Notes: a model not told the origin generated them from the sequence alone. A stretch of 64,000 nt of DNA from RPQJ01 sp963732415 (GCA_963732415.1 CAVSZK010000021.1:358654-422653), one strand, 5' to 3'; shown: positions 9,435-20,871, counted from the stretch's first letter. A program made the numbers and translations.

Positions 9435-11231
9435 TTGCGCGCAGCCCTTTCTTTGATCCCCGTTCTGTTCGCCGCCGCCGCGTCAACGGTTGCGCAGGAG
9501 CCGACCCGGGTCGTACCGGCGGAGCAGCGCACTGGCCTGCGCGCTGGGGAGATGCTGGGCAACTGGTCCTACGCCGAACCGCTGTCGCTGGACGCCTACG
9601 CGCCGCGCACGAATGCTGGTCGCGGGGCGGACGTATTCGAGGGTCGACTCAGCCTGCGTGCGGCAAGTCTGCCGCCGCGTATGAGGGTACTGCGCGACGA
9701 GTACGGTACTGCCGTGCCTGGCGCCGCCGCGGCATCCCGATTGCCGGACCTTGACCTCGATCTGGTGCAACATGGTGACCAGTTGCTTCCGGCGCACACG
9801 GGACCCATTGCGTCCTCGAATCCGCACTGGGAATTCGTCGTCGGCACCGGGAAGGTCTGGCGCGAGTCGACGGATGAGGGCTACTCACGCGCTTCGATTC
9901 CGTTCGCTCTCGTCGAGGTCAATGCGAACTGCGTACACAACGGCGTGCTGAGCTTCCTGTTCCGCGCCGATGGCCGGGTATCGAGAACGGCCTACCAGGT
10001 AAGCAGCGAGACCTGCGCCTATTTCAAGGCCGACCTTTGGGGGCTGCTCGACACCAGTTACTCGCCGCAATCAGTTGCGCAACGCGACACCATCGTCCAG
10101 GCGTACGAAAGCGCTGCGGCAGGCCTGCTGCCGCGCAGGCCGATTGGCGAACTTGCGCGGGATTATCCGGGCGCCGACGTGGCCAGCTTCGCCCATCCCG
10201 ACGACGTGAAGCCGGGCGATCTCACGACCTGGGGTGTCGTGACCGGCGGAATCCATTACGCGGGTGGTTGCCCGACCCGCGCAGGCGAATACCCATTCTG
10301 CGAACAGGTCGTGCTGCCTTCATACTCGCTCGCGAAGTCGATGTTCGCGGCCCTGGCGCTGATGCGCCTCGAGAAGCTTTACCCCGGCACGCGGCTTGAG
10401 CCCGTGGCCGGCCACGTGCCCGAATGCCGCAGCAGCGGAAACTGGGCGGACGTGTCGCTAGAGAACCTGCTGGACATGACGAGCGGCAACTACCTGTCGG
10501 CCGCGGATCACGCCGACGAGTACGAAGCCGGCGTGGACCCGGGCTTCTTCATGCCCGCGACCCATGCGGCGAAAATCGGGTACGCCTGCAATCGTTTTCC
10601 GCGCCGCGCGCCGCCGGGTGAGCGCTTCGTCTACCGGACCAGTGACACGTACATTCTCGGATCGGCGATGTCCGACGTGGTGAGGGGGAAGCTGGGAGTG
10701 AATGCCGACGTCGTCGATGATGTCCTGGCGCCGGGCGTGTGGCGCGCCGCGGGGCTGAGTCCTCGCGTTGAATCAGTGCGTCGAACGAGAGATGCGGTCG
10801 CGCAGCCGTTCACCGGCTACGGATTGCTGCTCCAGCCGGACGATGTCGCCAAGCTCGCCCGATTCTTCGAGTCGACGAGCACGCTTCCCGGGAAACTGCT
10901 CGACCCCGCGATGTATCGCGCCTCGATGCAGCGCGATCAGGGTGACCGTGGCCTGCGGGCGTCCGAGGACGGGTCGCTCGTGTACAACAACGGGTTCTGG
11001 GCCGTACGCGTCGCTGGCCTGCCGGGATGTGTCGCGGACCTGTACGTTCCCTTCATGTCCGGTTACGGCGGGATCAGCGTGGTGCTGATGCCGAACGACG
11101 TCGCCTACTACTATTTCAGCGACGGCGGAGATTTCCACTTCATGCGCGCCTTGCGCGAGGCCGCGTACATTCGCCCTTACTGCGTATCGGGGCCCAGCCG
11201 GCCCCAGCCACCCGGGGAACAGCACCGATGA
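9435..11231 (+). CDS. Secreted serine hydrolase, beta-lactamase/PBP-like fold
   Basis: 598 aa from a TTG start only 6 bases after the previous stop. That start gives a clear signal peptide (AALSLIPVLFAAAASTVAQ). The nucleophile motif SxxK is SLAK (Ser298, Lys301) in VVLPSYSLAKSMFAALALM, and YRTSDTYILGSA is the likely second active-site element. The fold is that of class C beta-lactamases, esterases and D-aminopeptidases. A region of about 290 residues before the catalytic domain is unusually long and I cannot assign it. The protein is predicted to be periplasmic and probably cleaves an ester or amide bond in the substrate handled by this cluster. A beta-lactamase role is possible but not indicated. 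It overlaps the next gene by 4 bases. Confidence 0.78.
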   Translation: MRAALSLIPVLFAAAASTVAQEPTRVVPAEQRTGLRAGEMLGNWSYAEPLSLDAYAPRTNAGRGADVFEGRLSLRAASLPPRMRVLRDEYGTAVPGAAAASRLPDLDLDLVQHGDQLLPAHTGPIASSNPHWEFVVGTGKVWRESTDEGYSRASIPFALVEVNANCVHNGVLSFLFRADGRVSRTAYQVSSETCAYFKADLWGLLDTSYSPQSVAQRDTIVQAYESAAAGLLPRRPIGELARDYPGADVASFAHPDDVKPGDLTTWGVVTGGIHYAGGCPTRAGEYPFCEQVVLPSYSLAKSMFAALALMRLEKLYPGTRLEPVAGHVPECRSSGNWADVSLENLLDMTSGNYLSAADHADEYEAGVDPGFFMPATHAAKIGYACNRFPRRAPPGERFVYRTSDTYILGSAMSDVVRGKLGVNADVVDDVLAPGVWRAAGLSPRVESVRRTRDAVAQPFTGYGLLLQPDDVAKLARFFESTSTLPGKLLDPAMYRASMQRDQGDRGLRASEDGSLVYNNGFWAVRVAGLPGCVADLYVPFMSGYGGISVVLMPNDVAYYYFSDGGDFHFMRALREAAYIRPYCVSGPSRPQPPGEQHR

Positions 11232-12457
11232 ACCTGCCCGCCGCCGACCAAGGCCGTCCATCCGACACCGTCTTCCTGGGACTTCGGCGGGCGTCGCCGA
11301 ACGGGGAGATCGCCCGTGTACTGCTCGCCTTCCTCGCGAGCGCGGGACTCTTCTACGTCAACATCATGCCGGCGCTGGTGGACGGGCTGATACATGGTGC
11401 GGGGTTCAGCAACCGCGAGGCGGGCATGATCGGGTCGAGCAACGTCTACGGCGCAGCGCTCGGGGCACTCACCGCGGTGTTCTTCGTCAAGCGTGTGAAC
11501 TGGCGCGCTGCCGCCTATGGGCTGCTCGCGGGCCTGATCTGCGTGGACCTGCTGTCCATGCTGCTCACCGGCTTCGGACAGCTGCTTGTCGCGCGATTCC
11601 TGCACGGCTTCATTGGCGGGATGCTGGTCGGGATCGCGTTCTCGATCATCGCCCGCACGCGAGAGGCAGATCGCACTTTCGGCTACCTGCTGCTGGTCCA
11701 GGTTGGCGTCGGGGGCATCGGGCTGATGCTGCTGCCCCCGCTTGTCCCGATACTGGGAACGTGGGTGCTGTTCGCTGCGCTGATCATGTTCAGCGTCACG
11801 ACGCTAGCCATGGTGCCATTCCTGGACTCCTACCCGGTCTCGGCCAGGCCAAGGCGCACCGTGATGACCAGCGACGGGAGAGTGCGTCGCGGGCCGCTGA
11901 TGCTCGGTCTTCTCGCGACCTTCCTGTTCCAGGGGGGCAACATGGCCGTGTACGCGTATGCGATCGGCATTGGCAAGGCCGCTGGCCTTGGCACGACGAT
12001 CACGAGTTCGGCACTGGCCATTGCCGACTGGGTCGCCATCGCGGGCTCCGGTCTCGTAATACTTCTTTCTACGCGCTACGGCCGTACCTGGCCGCTGGCC
12101 GCTGCGATCATCATCACCGCGGCGGCTACCTGGGCGCTGCACTTCAGTGACATTGCCGCCGTATTCGTGGTGGCCAACTGCGTCGTGGGCATGACCTGGG
12201 CTTTTGGCATCCCGTATCTGCTGGGGATATGCGCGGAATTCGACGCAACCGGGCAGATGGCGGCGCTGGGAGGGTTCGCGTCAAAAATGGGCCTCGCGAC
12301 CGGGCCGATGCTCGCGGCGATGGTCGTCGGCAAGTCGAACTACGATCTCGTCATCAATCTTGGCGCTGCGATATTGTTGCTGTGCCTGCTGGCGACGCTG
12401 GTCCCGTCGCTGCTGCTGGACCGGGAACGGCGCGTGGCCCAGGCGCTTGTCGATTGA
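11228..12457 (+). CDS. Major facilitator superfamily transporter
   Basis: 409 aa with about twelve hydrophobic helices in two six-helix halves, inner membrane. The ATG at 11228 overlaps the stop of the serine hydrolase gene (ATGA), so the two are translationally coupled. An upstream in-frame extension would run through that gene and is rejected. The segment after helix 2 (FFVKRVNWRAAAYGLLAG) and the central loop (DSYPVSARPRRTV) sit where MFS proteins have their conserved loops. No substrate-specific motif is recognised. The likely role is moving the product released by the preceding hydrolases into the cytoplasm, or exporting a product. Confidence 0.82.
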   Translation: MNLPAADQGRPSDTVFLGLRRASPNGEIARVLLAFLASAGLFYVNIMPALVDGLIHGAGFSNREAGMIGSSNVYGAALGALTAVFFVKRVNWRAAAYGLLAGLICVDLLSMLLTGFGQLLVARFLHGFIGGMLVGIAFSIIARTREADRTFGYLLLVQVGVGGIGLMLLPPLVPILGTWVLFAALIMFSVTTLAMVPFLDSYPVSARPRRTVMTSDGRVRRGPLMLGLLATFLFQGGNMAVYAYAIGIGKAAGLGTTITSSALAIADWVAIAGSGLVILLSTRYGRTWPLAAAIIITAAATWALHFSDIAAVFVVANCVVGMTWAFGIPYLLGICAEFDATGQMAALGGFASKMGLATGPMLAAMVVGKSNYDLVINLGAAILLLCLLATLVPSLLLDRERRVAQALVD

Positions 12458-12502
12458 TTTCCCTATAGAATCGCCGCGGTTGCCGGCAGGGACGGGTTGC
12501 CT

Positions 12503-12588
12503 GCGAAAGTGGCGGAACTGGTAGACGCGCTGGATTTAGGTTCCAGTGGGTAATCCCCGTGAGGGTTCGAGTCCCTCCTTTCGCACCA
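12503..12588 (+). tRNA. tRNA-Leu (anticodon UAG)
   Basis: The acceptor stem GCGAAAG/CTTTCGC, D-loop, anticodon stem CTGGA/TCCAG with loop TTTAGGT (anticodon TAG), a class II variable arm, the T-loop GGTTCGAGTCC and an encoded CCA are all present. A TATAGAAT box about 32 bases upstream (12464-12471) is a possible -10 element. Confidence 0.97.
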
Positions 12589-12646
12589 TTCAAGTCCCTG
12601 ATCCGGCATCGGAATGGCAACAAAGGCGTGCCGGTCCAGCCGCCCA

Positions 12647-14518
12647 TCAGCGCGCCTCCGTGGCGCCCCGCTGACTCGACCCCGCCAACATGGGCACTTC
12701 AATGTTGAACTCCAACTCAGCGACCTGCTCGTCCGACAGGCCGATCCGTCGCAGAAGCGGTACCCAGCGAGGATCCTTGCGCAACGGCTGGTACAACGGC
12801 CCGACCCGCGCTTCGAGAATGCCCCCATCGCGTTCCTTGAGGGCCCGGTCCAGCCACTCGAATGCCTGGTCGGCCTTGCCGAGCCTCGCGTAGCCAACGG
12901 CAATCGGGCTGGAAAAGTCCGGATGCTCCATGCCGACCTCTTCGAGCAGTGCTTGTGATTCCTCACGTCGCCCCAGCGCGGCGTAGGCGAAGGAAAGCCC
13001 CAGGCGCTGCATGATCTCATTGGGCTCGCGGCGCATCTCGGCAAGCGCTCCGTCGTAGTCGCCCGAGAGAATCAGCGCCTCACCCAGGTGCTCGTGCGTG
13101 AACACCGCATCGGGCTCCAGTTCGAGCGACTTCCGAAACGCCGCGATCGCGTCGGCGTTCCTGCCGAACACCATGTACCCGAAGCCCAGACTATCCCAGG
13201 CCGCGCCGTTGACCGGGTCGCGGCGCACCAGTTCCTCGAAGATTGCGATCGTGCGCGGGCCGTCTCCTGTCAACATCGTCAGGTTGGCGGCCGCGCTCAG
13301 GACGGTCTCTTCCTGCGCCGAAAGTGACAAGGCGCGCTTCAGCAGGCGTGCGGTCTCGGGCAGGTTCATGTCGTAGCTCAGTGACAGCGAGGCAATTTGC
13401 GCAATCGCCGCTGCGTCGGACGGATCGATGTCGATCGCCCGCTGGATTGCGGCGCGAGCCTTGGCGAATCCCTCGTGGAGAGGCAGGAAGCCAACCCAGG
13501 CGCGCCTGGAATAGGTTTTTGCCAGCAGTCGCCACCCGGGGCTGTACTGGTCGTCGACCGAAACGACGCGCTCGAGCAGCGCGCCCGCCTGTTCGAGGCT
13601 GTCCTTGGAATTCGTCCGGTACAGCTGCCTGGCCCGGAGATAATCAGCATAGGCCTCGGGGTCGGTCGTGCGATCGACCTGCGTCGACGTGCCGAGCATC
13701 CTGACCCTGAGCTGCGCTACGACGGCGCCGGCAATCTCGTCCTGTATCTTGAAGATATCTTCGAGATTCCGGTCATAGGTCTCGGACCAGAGTTGCGAGC
13801 CGTCGGAGGCCCGCACGAGCTTGGCGCTGATGCGCAGGTGACTCCCAGACCTCCGCACACTGCCCTCCAGCAGATGCGAGACACCCAGCGTGCGCGCGAT
13901 GGTCGCGGCATCGACCTCCTTGTCCTTGAATGAGAAAGACGAGGTGCGCGCGATGACCCGCAGTTGCGGCACTTTTGCCAGCACATCGAGCATCTGTTCG
14001 GACAAGCCGTCCGAGAAATACTCCTGGTCCCTTTCCGGGCTCATGTTCGCGAAAGGCAGCACCGCGATGGAAGGACGTGGGTCCGAAGTCGCGACAGAGG
14101 GCGTCTGGACGGGTGCGGAGGGAACCGCCTCGACGCCGACATTCGTGGGATCGCTTCGGTGCCCGTAGAGCCAGAGCACGCCACCGCCGACGGACAACAG
14201 CAACGTCAGGACGGCGAGTTCGATGCGCGTCACGCTCTGCTCGCCACGGTCGCCGTGATACCAGGCCAGCGTCATGGCGACGGGGAGCCCGATCGCCAGG
14301 ATCAGCATCGAAAACGGCTTGATCACGCCCGGCCACTGAAATGCATCGGCAGCGAAGCCTATGACCTCGAGCAGGGCCCAGGCCCCGGCTGCGTATGCGA
14401 GCCCCCACTGCACCACCTTGCGACGGCTCAGCTTGGCCCAGGCGGCCTCGTCGTCACGCTCTGTCGGCGCGTCGGCCAATGTGTTCTCCCTCTGGACGGG
14501 AGTGTAGCGGGAGTGCAC
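12647..14518 (-). CDS. Membrane-anchored TolB/FlgO-like protein with TPR repeats
   Basis: 623 aa. Three membrane segments lie in the first 125 residues (AYAAGAWALLEVIGFAA, FSMLILAIGLPVAMTLAWY, IELAVLTLLLSVGGGVLWLYG). A domain with PSIAVLPFANMSPERDQEYF, SDGLSEQMLDVLAKVPQL and LLEGSVRRSGSHLRISAKLV follows at about 150-285. This domain is common behind adenylate-cyclase or winged-helix output modules, but no such module is present here. The C-terminal half is TPR-like. It is known only as a recurring scaffold or sensor; the precise role is unknown. It stands alone on the minus strand between tRNA-Leu and tig, so it is probably monocistronic. Confidence 0.8.
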   Translation of the reverse strand: MHSRYTPVQRENTLADAPTERDDEAAWAKLSRRKVVQWGLAYAAGAWALLEVIGFAADAFQWPGVIKPFSMLILAIGLPVAMTLAWYHGDRGEQSVTRIELAVLTLLLSVGGGVLWLYGHRSDPTNVGVEAVPSAPVQTPSVATSDPRPSIAVLPFANMSPERDQEYFSDGLSEQMLDVLAKVPQLRVIARTSSFSFKDKEVDAATIARTLGVSHLLEGSVRRSGSHLRISAKLVRASDGSQLWSETYDRNLEDIFKIQDEIAGAVVAQLRVRMLGTSTQVDRTTDPEAYADYLRARQLYRTNSKDSLEQAGALLERVVSVDDQYSPGWRLLAKTYSRRAWVGFLPLHEGFAKARAAIQRAIDIDPSDAAAIAQIASLSLSYDMNLPETARLLKRALSLSAQEETVLSAAANLTMLTGDGPRTIAIFEELVRRDPVNGAAWDSLGFGYMVFGRNADAIAAFRKSLELEPDAVFTHEHLGEALILSGDYDGALAEMRREPNEIMQRLGLSFAYAALGRREESQALLEEVGMEHPDFSSPIAVGYARLGKADQAFEWLDRALKERDGGILEARVGPLYQPLRKDPRWVPLLRRIGLSDEQVAELEFNIEVPMLAGSSQRGATEAR

Positions 14519-14724
14519 CTCGCAGAGACAGTATCGGCCTGGTCAACACGCCCGTGACCCAGTCGGTTCGCTAAGTGATTGAATGGGTTGGGGCGCAAGG
14601 AGATTGAGTCCCTCAATTCAAACCAGTCCTCCCATTTGTCCCGCCGGACCGATTCCATGGCAAAATACACGGCTTTCCCGGGCAGCCACCGGTGCGCCCC
14701 AGACCCTTCCGAGGATCGATGAGC
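14519..14724. promoter_or_regulatory. Divergent intergenic region upstream of tig
   Basis: This 206-base gap must hold promoters for tig (+) and the TPR gene (-). A small perfect inverted repeat, ATTGAG-TCC-CTCAAT, occupies 14603-14617 and could be an operator. TTGTCC at 14636 and CAAAAT at 14661 are a poor sigma-70 pair (19-base spacing) facing tig. Confidence 0.35.
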
Positions 14725-16020
14725 ATGCAGGTTTCCGTCGAACAGACCGGGGCGCTCGAGCGCCGCATGGAAGTGAGCGTACCCAGGGAGCGCGTCGAAC
14801 AGGCGGTCGACAAGCGCCTGCAGCAGGTCAGCCGCACGGCGAAGCTGAAGGGCTTCCGCCCCGGCAAGGCCCCGCTCAAGGTCATCCGCCAGCAGTTCGG
14901 GGCGCAGGTGCGGCAGGAAGTCGTCGGCGACCTGATGCAGTCGAGCTTTGCCGAGGCCGTGACGCAGCAGAAGCTGAGTCCGGCAGCGGGCCCGCGCATC
15001 GAGCCGATCGCGATGGCTGCCGGCGAGGACCTCAAGTACCGGGCAATCTTCGAGGTGTTCCCGGAGGTCACGCTCGCCAACGTCGACGGGCTCGAGGTCA
15101 CGCGTCCGGTGGCCGAGGTTGCCGAGGCCGACATCGACGCGATGGTCGAAAACCTCCGCGCACAGCGCCCGAAGTTCGAAGCAGTCGAGCGTGAGAGTCG
15201 CGGCGACGACCGCGTCACGATGGATTTCGTGGGCCTGCTCGACGGGGCCGCGTTCGAGGGCAGCAAGGGCACTGACGTCGTGGTGCAGCTCGGCGGCGGG
15301 CGCATGCTCGCGGAATTCGAGTCCGGCATCGCCGGCATGAAGGCGGGCGAGGAGCGCAGGATCGATGTGCGCTACCCGGACGGATACCACAACGCGTCGC
15401 TTGCCGGCCGCACTGCGGCGTTCGACGTGCACATGAAGAAGGTCGAGGAGAAGCACCTGCCGGACCTCGACGACGAGTTCTGCCTGGAGTACGGCGTCTC
15501 GGAAGGCGGGATCGCTCAGCTCAGGAGCGAGGTTGCCGACAACATGCGGCGCGAGCTCGAGGGCAACGTACGTGCCCGTCTCCGGCAGCAGCTGCTCGAC
15601 AAGCTGCTGGTCGCGAACCCGGTGGAAGTACCAAAGAGCCTGGTCGAGGCGCAGGTGCGCGAGATGCAGGTCGACACCGCCCGCCGCATGGGTGCCACGG
15701 ACGCCTCGCAGCTGCCGCCGCCGGACTCCTTCGCCGAGCCGGCGCGTCGTCGCGTCTCGCTCGGCATCCTGGTCGGTGAGCTGATCAAGACCCGCGGCGT
15801 CACGCTCGATCGCGAGCGCGTCGAGAGCCGCCTGGCCGACCTGGCTGGTGGTCACCCGGATCCGGCCTCGATCCTCAAGGCCTATCGCCAGAACGCGGAG
15901 GCGATGCGCCAGGTCGAGAACATGGTGCTCGAGGACCAGGTCGTGGATTACCTGCTCGAGCGCGCAAAGGTCACGGACCAGCCGGCGACGTTCAAGGAAG
16001 TAATGAACTTCGGCGCGTGA
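14725..16020 (+). CDS. tig: Trigger factor, ribosome-bound chaperone and peptidyl-prolyl isomerase
   Basis: 431 aa, almost the length of the E. coli protein, from ATG 14725 (MQVSVEQTG, matching the family N-terminus) with GAGG at 14711-14714. ATG 14719 and GTG 14692 are in-frame alternatives. The ribosome-docking signature GFRPGKAPLKVIRQQFG lies near residue 45. The FKBP-type isomerase domain follows (DRVTMDFVGLLDGAAFEGSKG and GMKAGEERRIDVRYPDGY, about 160-245), then the helical C-terminal chaperone domain. It binds ribosomes near the exit tunnel and shields nascent chains. It heads the classic tig-clpP-clpX-lon order, which links folding of new proteins with ATP-dependent degradation. Confidence 0.98.
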   Translation: MQVSVEQTGALERRMEVSVPRERVEQAVDKRLQQVSRTAKLKGFRPGKAPLKVIRQQFGAQVRQEVVGDLMQSSFAEAVTQQKLSPAAGPRIEPIAMAAGEDLKYRAIFEVFPEVTLANVDGLEVTRPVAEVAEADIDAMVENLRAQRPKFEAVERESRGDDRVTMDFVGLLDGAAFEGSKGTDVVVQLGGGRMLAEFESGIAGMKAGEERRIDVRYPDGYHNASLAGRTAAFDVHMKKVEEKHLPDLDDEFCLEYGVSEGGIAQLRSEVADNMRRELEGNVRARLRQQLLDKLLVANPVEVPKSLVEAQVREMQVDTARRMGATDASQLPPPDSFAEPARRRVSLGILVGELIKTRGVTLDRERVESRLADLAGGHPDPASILKAYRQNAEAMRQVENMVLEDQVVDYLLERAKVTDQPATFKEVMNFGA

Positions 16021-16114
16021 CGCGTTTATGCGTCAATGCTGCCCGCCGTTCGATACGTGCGGCGCCTTTGCCTTACACTAACCGTCAACAGCCAGTCACG
16101 GATCAACCTGCGCC

Positions 16115-16774
16115 ATGCCTCTCACGTCACCCAGCGCCATGAACCTCGTTCCCATGGTGGTCGAGCAGACCGCCCGCGGCGAACGCGCCTACGACATCTA
16201 CTCGCGACTGCTGAAAGAGCGCGTGATATTCGCCGTCGGTGAGGTCGAGGACCACATGGCGAACCTGATCGTGGCCCAGCTGCTGTTCCTGGAGTCGGAG
16301 AACCCCGAGAAGGACATCGCGCTCTACATCAACTCGCCGGGCGGATCGGTGAGCGCGGGGCTCGCGATCTACGACACGATGCAGTTCATCAAGCCCGACA
16401 TCAGCACGATCTGCGTCGGGCAGGCCGCCAGCATGGGAGCGGTGCTGCTAGCAGCCGGTGCGAAGGGCAAGCGCTTCTGCCTGCCGCATTCGCGGGTGAT
16501 GATCCACCAGCCGCTCGGCGGCTTCCACGGCCAGGCCACCGACATCGAGATCCACGCTCGCGAGATTCTCGACGCCCGTGAGCGCCTGAACCGGATCCTG
16601 TCGGCCCACACCGGCCAGACCATGGACCGCATCAAGCAGGACACGGACCGCGACAACTTCATGACCGGCGAGCAGGCGATCGCCTACGGCCTGGTGGACG
16701 AGGTACTGCGCAAGCGCAATTCCCCGGCCCCGGCCCCGGCCCCAGCCCCGACGGGCCCGGCAGCCGCGGGTTGA
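16115..16774 (+). CDS. clpP: ClpP, ATP-dependent Clp protease proteolytic subunit
   Basis: 219 aa serine peptidase. The catalytic residues are Ser106 (GQAASMGAVLL), His131 (SRVMIHQPLGG) and an Asp in the QDTDRDNFM segment near 176-180. The oligomer-forming INSPGGSV motif is at about 69. The tetradecameric chamber degrades substrates fed by ClpX or ClpA. The end differs from most ClpP proteins: after VDEVLRKR there is a low-complexity tail of Pro-Ala repeats (SPAPAPAPAPTGPAAAG) coded by tandem CCGGCC-type hexamers. It lies 94 bases after tig and 144 before clpX. Confidence 0.98.
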   Translation: MPLTSPSAMNLVPMVVEQTARGERAYDIYSRLLKERVIFAVGEVEDHMANLIVAQLLFLESENPEKDIALYINSPGGSVSAGLAIYDTMQFIKPDISTICVGQAASMGAVLLAAGAKGKRFCLPHSRVMIHQPLGGFHGQATDIEIHAREILDARERLNRILSAHTGQTMDRIKQDTDRDNFMTGEQAIAYGLVDEVLRKRNSPAPAPAPAPTGPAAAG

Positions 16775-16806
16775 AGCGGGCCGGGCGACTTGGTGTAACT
16801 TAAGTC

Positions 16807-16827
16807 TCTGTCCGGACAGGGATTTTT
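16807..16827 (+). terminator. Possible weak terminator/attenuator between clpP and clpX
   Basis: A self-complementary CTCTGTCC/GGACAGGG segment is followed by GATTTTT. The hairpin would leave only a CCGG turn, so it could reduce but hardly end transcription into clpX. Confidence 0.3.
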
Positions 16828-16918
16828 GCGGCTGGTGCGGCTGCATGGTATAAGCCACGGGGGTCCGCCGCCGGCGGTCCCGACAGAGCCCGGAAGGGCG
16901 GAGCAGCAAGGGTAGGGC

Positions 16919-18226
16919 ATGGCTGACGAATCACGCGGCAAGCACGACGACGGCAAACTTCTGTATTGCTCCTTCTGCGGCAAGAGCCAGCACGAGGTCC
17001 GCAAGCTGATCGCCGGGCCGTCGGTGTTCGTGTGCGACGAGTGCGTCGAGCTCTGCAACGACATCATCCGCGAGGAACTCGAGGAAAAGGCCGAGAAGAC
17101 CCGCGAGAAGCTGCCGAAGCCCCACGAGATCAAGCACGTGCTCGACGAGTACGTGATCGGCCAGGAGCGCGCGAAGAAGGTCCTCTCGGTCGCCGTCTAC
17201 AACCACTACAAGCGGTTGCAGACCCGCGGTCCCGGCGCAAAGCGCGACGAGGTCGAGCTCGCCAAGAGCAACATCATGCTGATCGGACCGACGGGCAGCG
17301 GCAAGACGCTGCTCGCCGAGACGCTCGCGCGGCTGCTGAACGTGCCGTTCACGATTGCCGATGCGACCACGCTGACCGAGGCGGGCTACGTGGGCGAGGA
17401 CGTCGAGAACATCATCCAGAAGCTGCTGCAGAAGTGCGACTACGACGTCGAGAAGGCGCAGACCGGCATCGTCTACATCGACGAGATCGACAAGATCTCG
17501 CGCAAGTCCGACAACCCGTCGATCACCCGTGACGTGTCGGGCGAGGGCGTGCAGCAGGCACTGCTGAAGCTGATCGAGGGCACGATCGCCTCGGTCCCGC
17601 CGCAGGGCGGACGCAAGCACCCGCAGCAGGAATTCCTGCAGGTAGACACGGGCAACATCCTCTTCATCTGCGGCGGCGCGTTCTCGGGCCTCGAGAAGAT
17701 CATCCTGAACCGCACGCAGAAGAGCGGCATCGGATTCGTGGCCGAGGTTCGCGAGCAGGGCGAGCGGCCGCACGGCAGCGACCTGTTCCACGATGTCGAG
17801 CCCGAGGACCTGATCAAGTACGGCCTGATCCCCGAGTTCGTGGGCCGCCTGCCGGTGGTCGCGACGCTCGACGAGCTCGACGAGGCCGCGCTGATGCAGA
17901 TCCTCACCGAGCCGCGCAACGCGCTCACCAAGCAGTATCACCGGCTCTTCGACATGGAAGGCGTCGAGATCGAGTTCCGCGAGGAGTCGCTGCGGGCCGT
18001 GGCGCGCAAGGCGATGCAGCGCAAGACCGGCGCGCGTGGACTGCGCACGATCCTCGAGAACGTGCTGCTCGACATCATGTACGACCTGCCGGGAATGCGG
18101 AACGTCCAGAAGGTCGTCATCGACGACGACGTCATCAAGGGCGAGTCGAAGCCGTACCTGGTTTACGGCGCCGAGGAGCCGCGCATCGCGGCCGTCGAAG
18201 AGCGCCGCACAGGTTCGGACAACTGA
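16919..18226 (+). CDS. clpX: ClpX, ATP-dependent unfoldase of the Clp protease
   Basis: 435 aa. The N-terminal zinc-binding domain shows two CxxC pairs (CSFCGKSQHEV, FVCDECVELC). The AAA+ module has Walker A GPTGSGKT, Walker B VYIDEIDKI, the pore loop GYVGEDVENI and an IGF-like ClpP-binding loop (SGIGFVAEV). It recognises tagged substrates, unfolds them with ATP and passes them to ClpP. AAGGG just upstream of ATG 16919 is the ribosome site. The leader also contains a GCCC-GGAA-GGGC tetraloop hairpin at about 16888-16899. The stop codon directly abuts a repeat hairpin. Confidence 0.98.
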   Translation: MADESRGKHDDGKLLYCSFCGKSQHEVRKLIAGPSVFVCDECVELCNDIIREELEEKAEKTREKLPKPHEIKHVLDEYVIGQERAKKVLSVAVYNHYKRLQTRGPGAKRDEVELAKSNIMLIGPTGSGKTLLAETLARLLNVPFTIADATTLTEAGYVGEDVENIIQKLLQKCDYDVEKAQTGIVYIDEIDKISRKSDNPSITRDVSGEGVQQALLKLIEGTIASVPPQGGRKHPQQEFLQVDTGNILFICGGAFSGLEKIILNRTQKSGIGFVAEVREQGERPHGSDLFHDVEPEDLIKYGLIPEFVGRLPVVATLDELDEAALMQILTEPRNALTKQYHRLFDMEGVEIEFREESLRAVARKAMQRKTGARGLRTILENVLLDIMYDLPGMRNVQKVVIDDDVIKGESKPYLVYGAEEPRIAAVEERRTGSDN

Positions 18227-18290
18227 AAAACAGGTGCCTGGCACCTATTTTCCCCTGTTGGCAGCAAAATAGGTGCCAGGCACCTGTTTT
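18227..18290. repeat. Two inverted copies of the GGTGCC(T/A)GGCACC palindrome between clpX and lon
   Basis: A 25-base unit at 18227-18251 and its exact reverse complement at 18266-18290 are separated by 14 bases. Each unit is itself nearly palindromic around GGTGCC/GGCACC. The RNA could fold as one long 25-bp hairpin or as two short ones. It starts on the last base after the clpX stop and lies 116 bases before lon, so it may act as a terminator, attenuator or mRNA stabiliser. It belongs to the family found at five other places in this window. Confidence 0.9.
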
Positions 18291-18405
18291 CCTATTGAAT
18301 CTGCGCTCCGCGTCCCCAAAGATGTCCGCATCTAATCGGCGGCAGCCCGGGCCAGCATGGTCCGGCGGCGCCGCTGTTCGTATCCGGCCCCGGAGATCCT
18401 GACAA

Positions 18406-20838
<2,433 letters not shown>

Positions 20839-20871
20839 CGAACCGAACATGCCCAACAGGAGGGACGAACG

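Noticed and set aside
9435..11231. Antibiotic-resistance beta-lactamase
   Set aside because: The SLAK motif fits the wider serine hydrolase fold, but the long N-terminal region and the transporter/TonB context do not resemble class C beta-lactamases.
14428..15855. Long open frames antisense to tig and other genes (for example 14428-15855, 22000-23328, 16931-18244)
   Set aside because: Typical of GC-rich DNA with strong third-position bias; their translations are Arg/His/Asp-rich, match no family and lie opposite well-identified genes.
16875..16918. Sequence like the tip of SRP 4.5S RNA (CAGAGCCCGGAAGGGCGGAGCAGC) just before clpX
   Set aside because: The GGAA-capped stem and GCAGC resemble the SRP tip, but spacing differs by extra bases and the outer arms have no matching complement before the clpX start codon. 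It is more likely the clpX leader hairpin.
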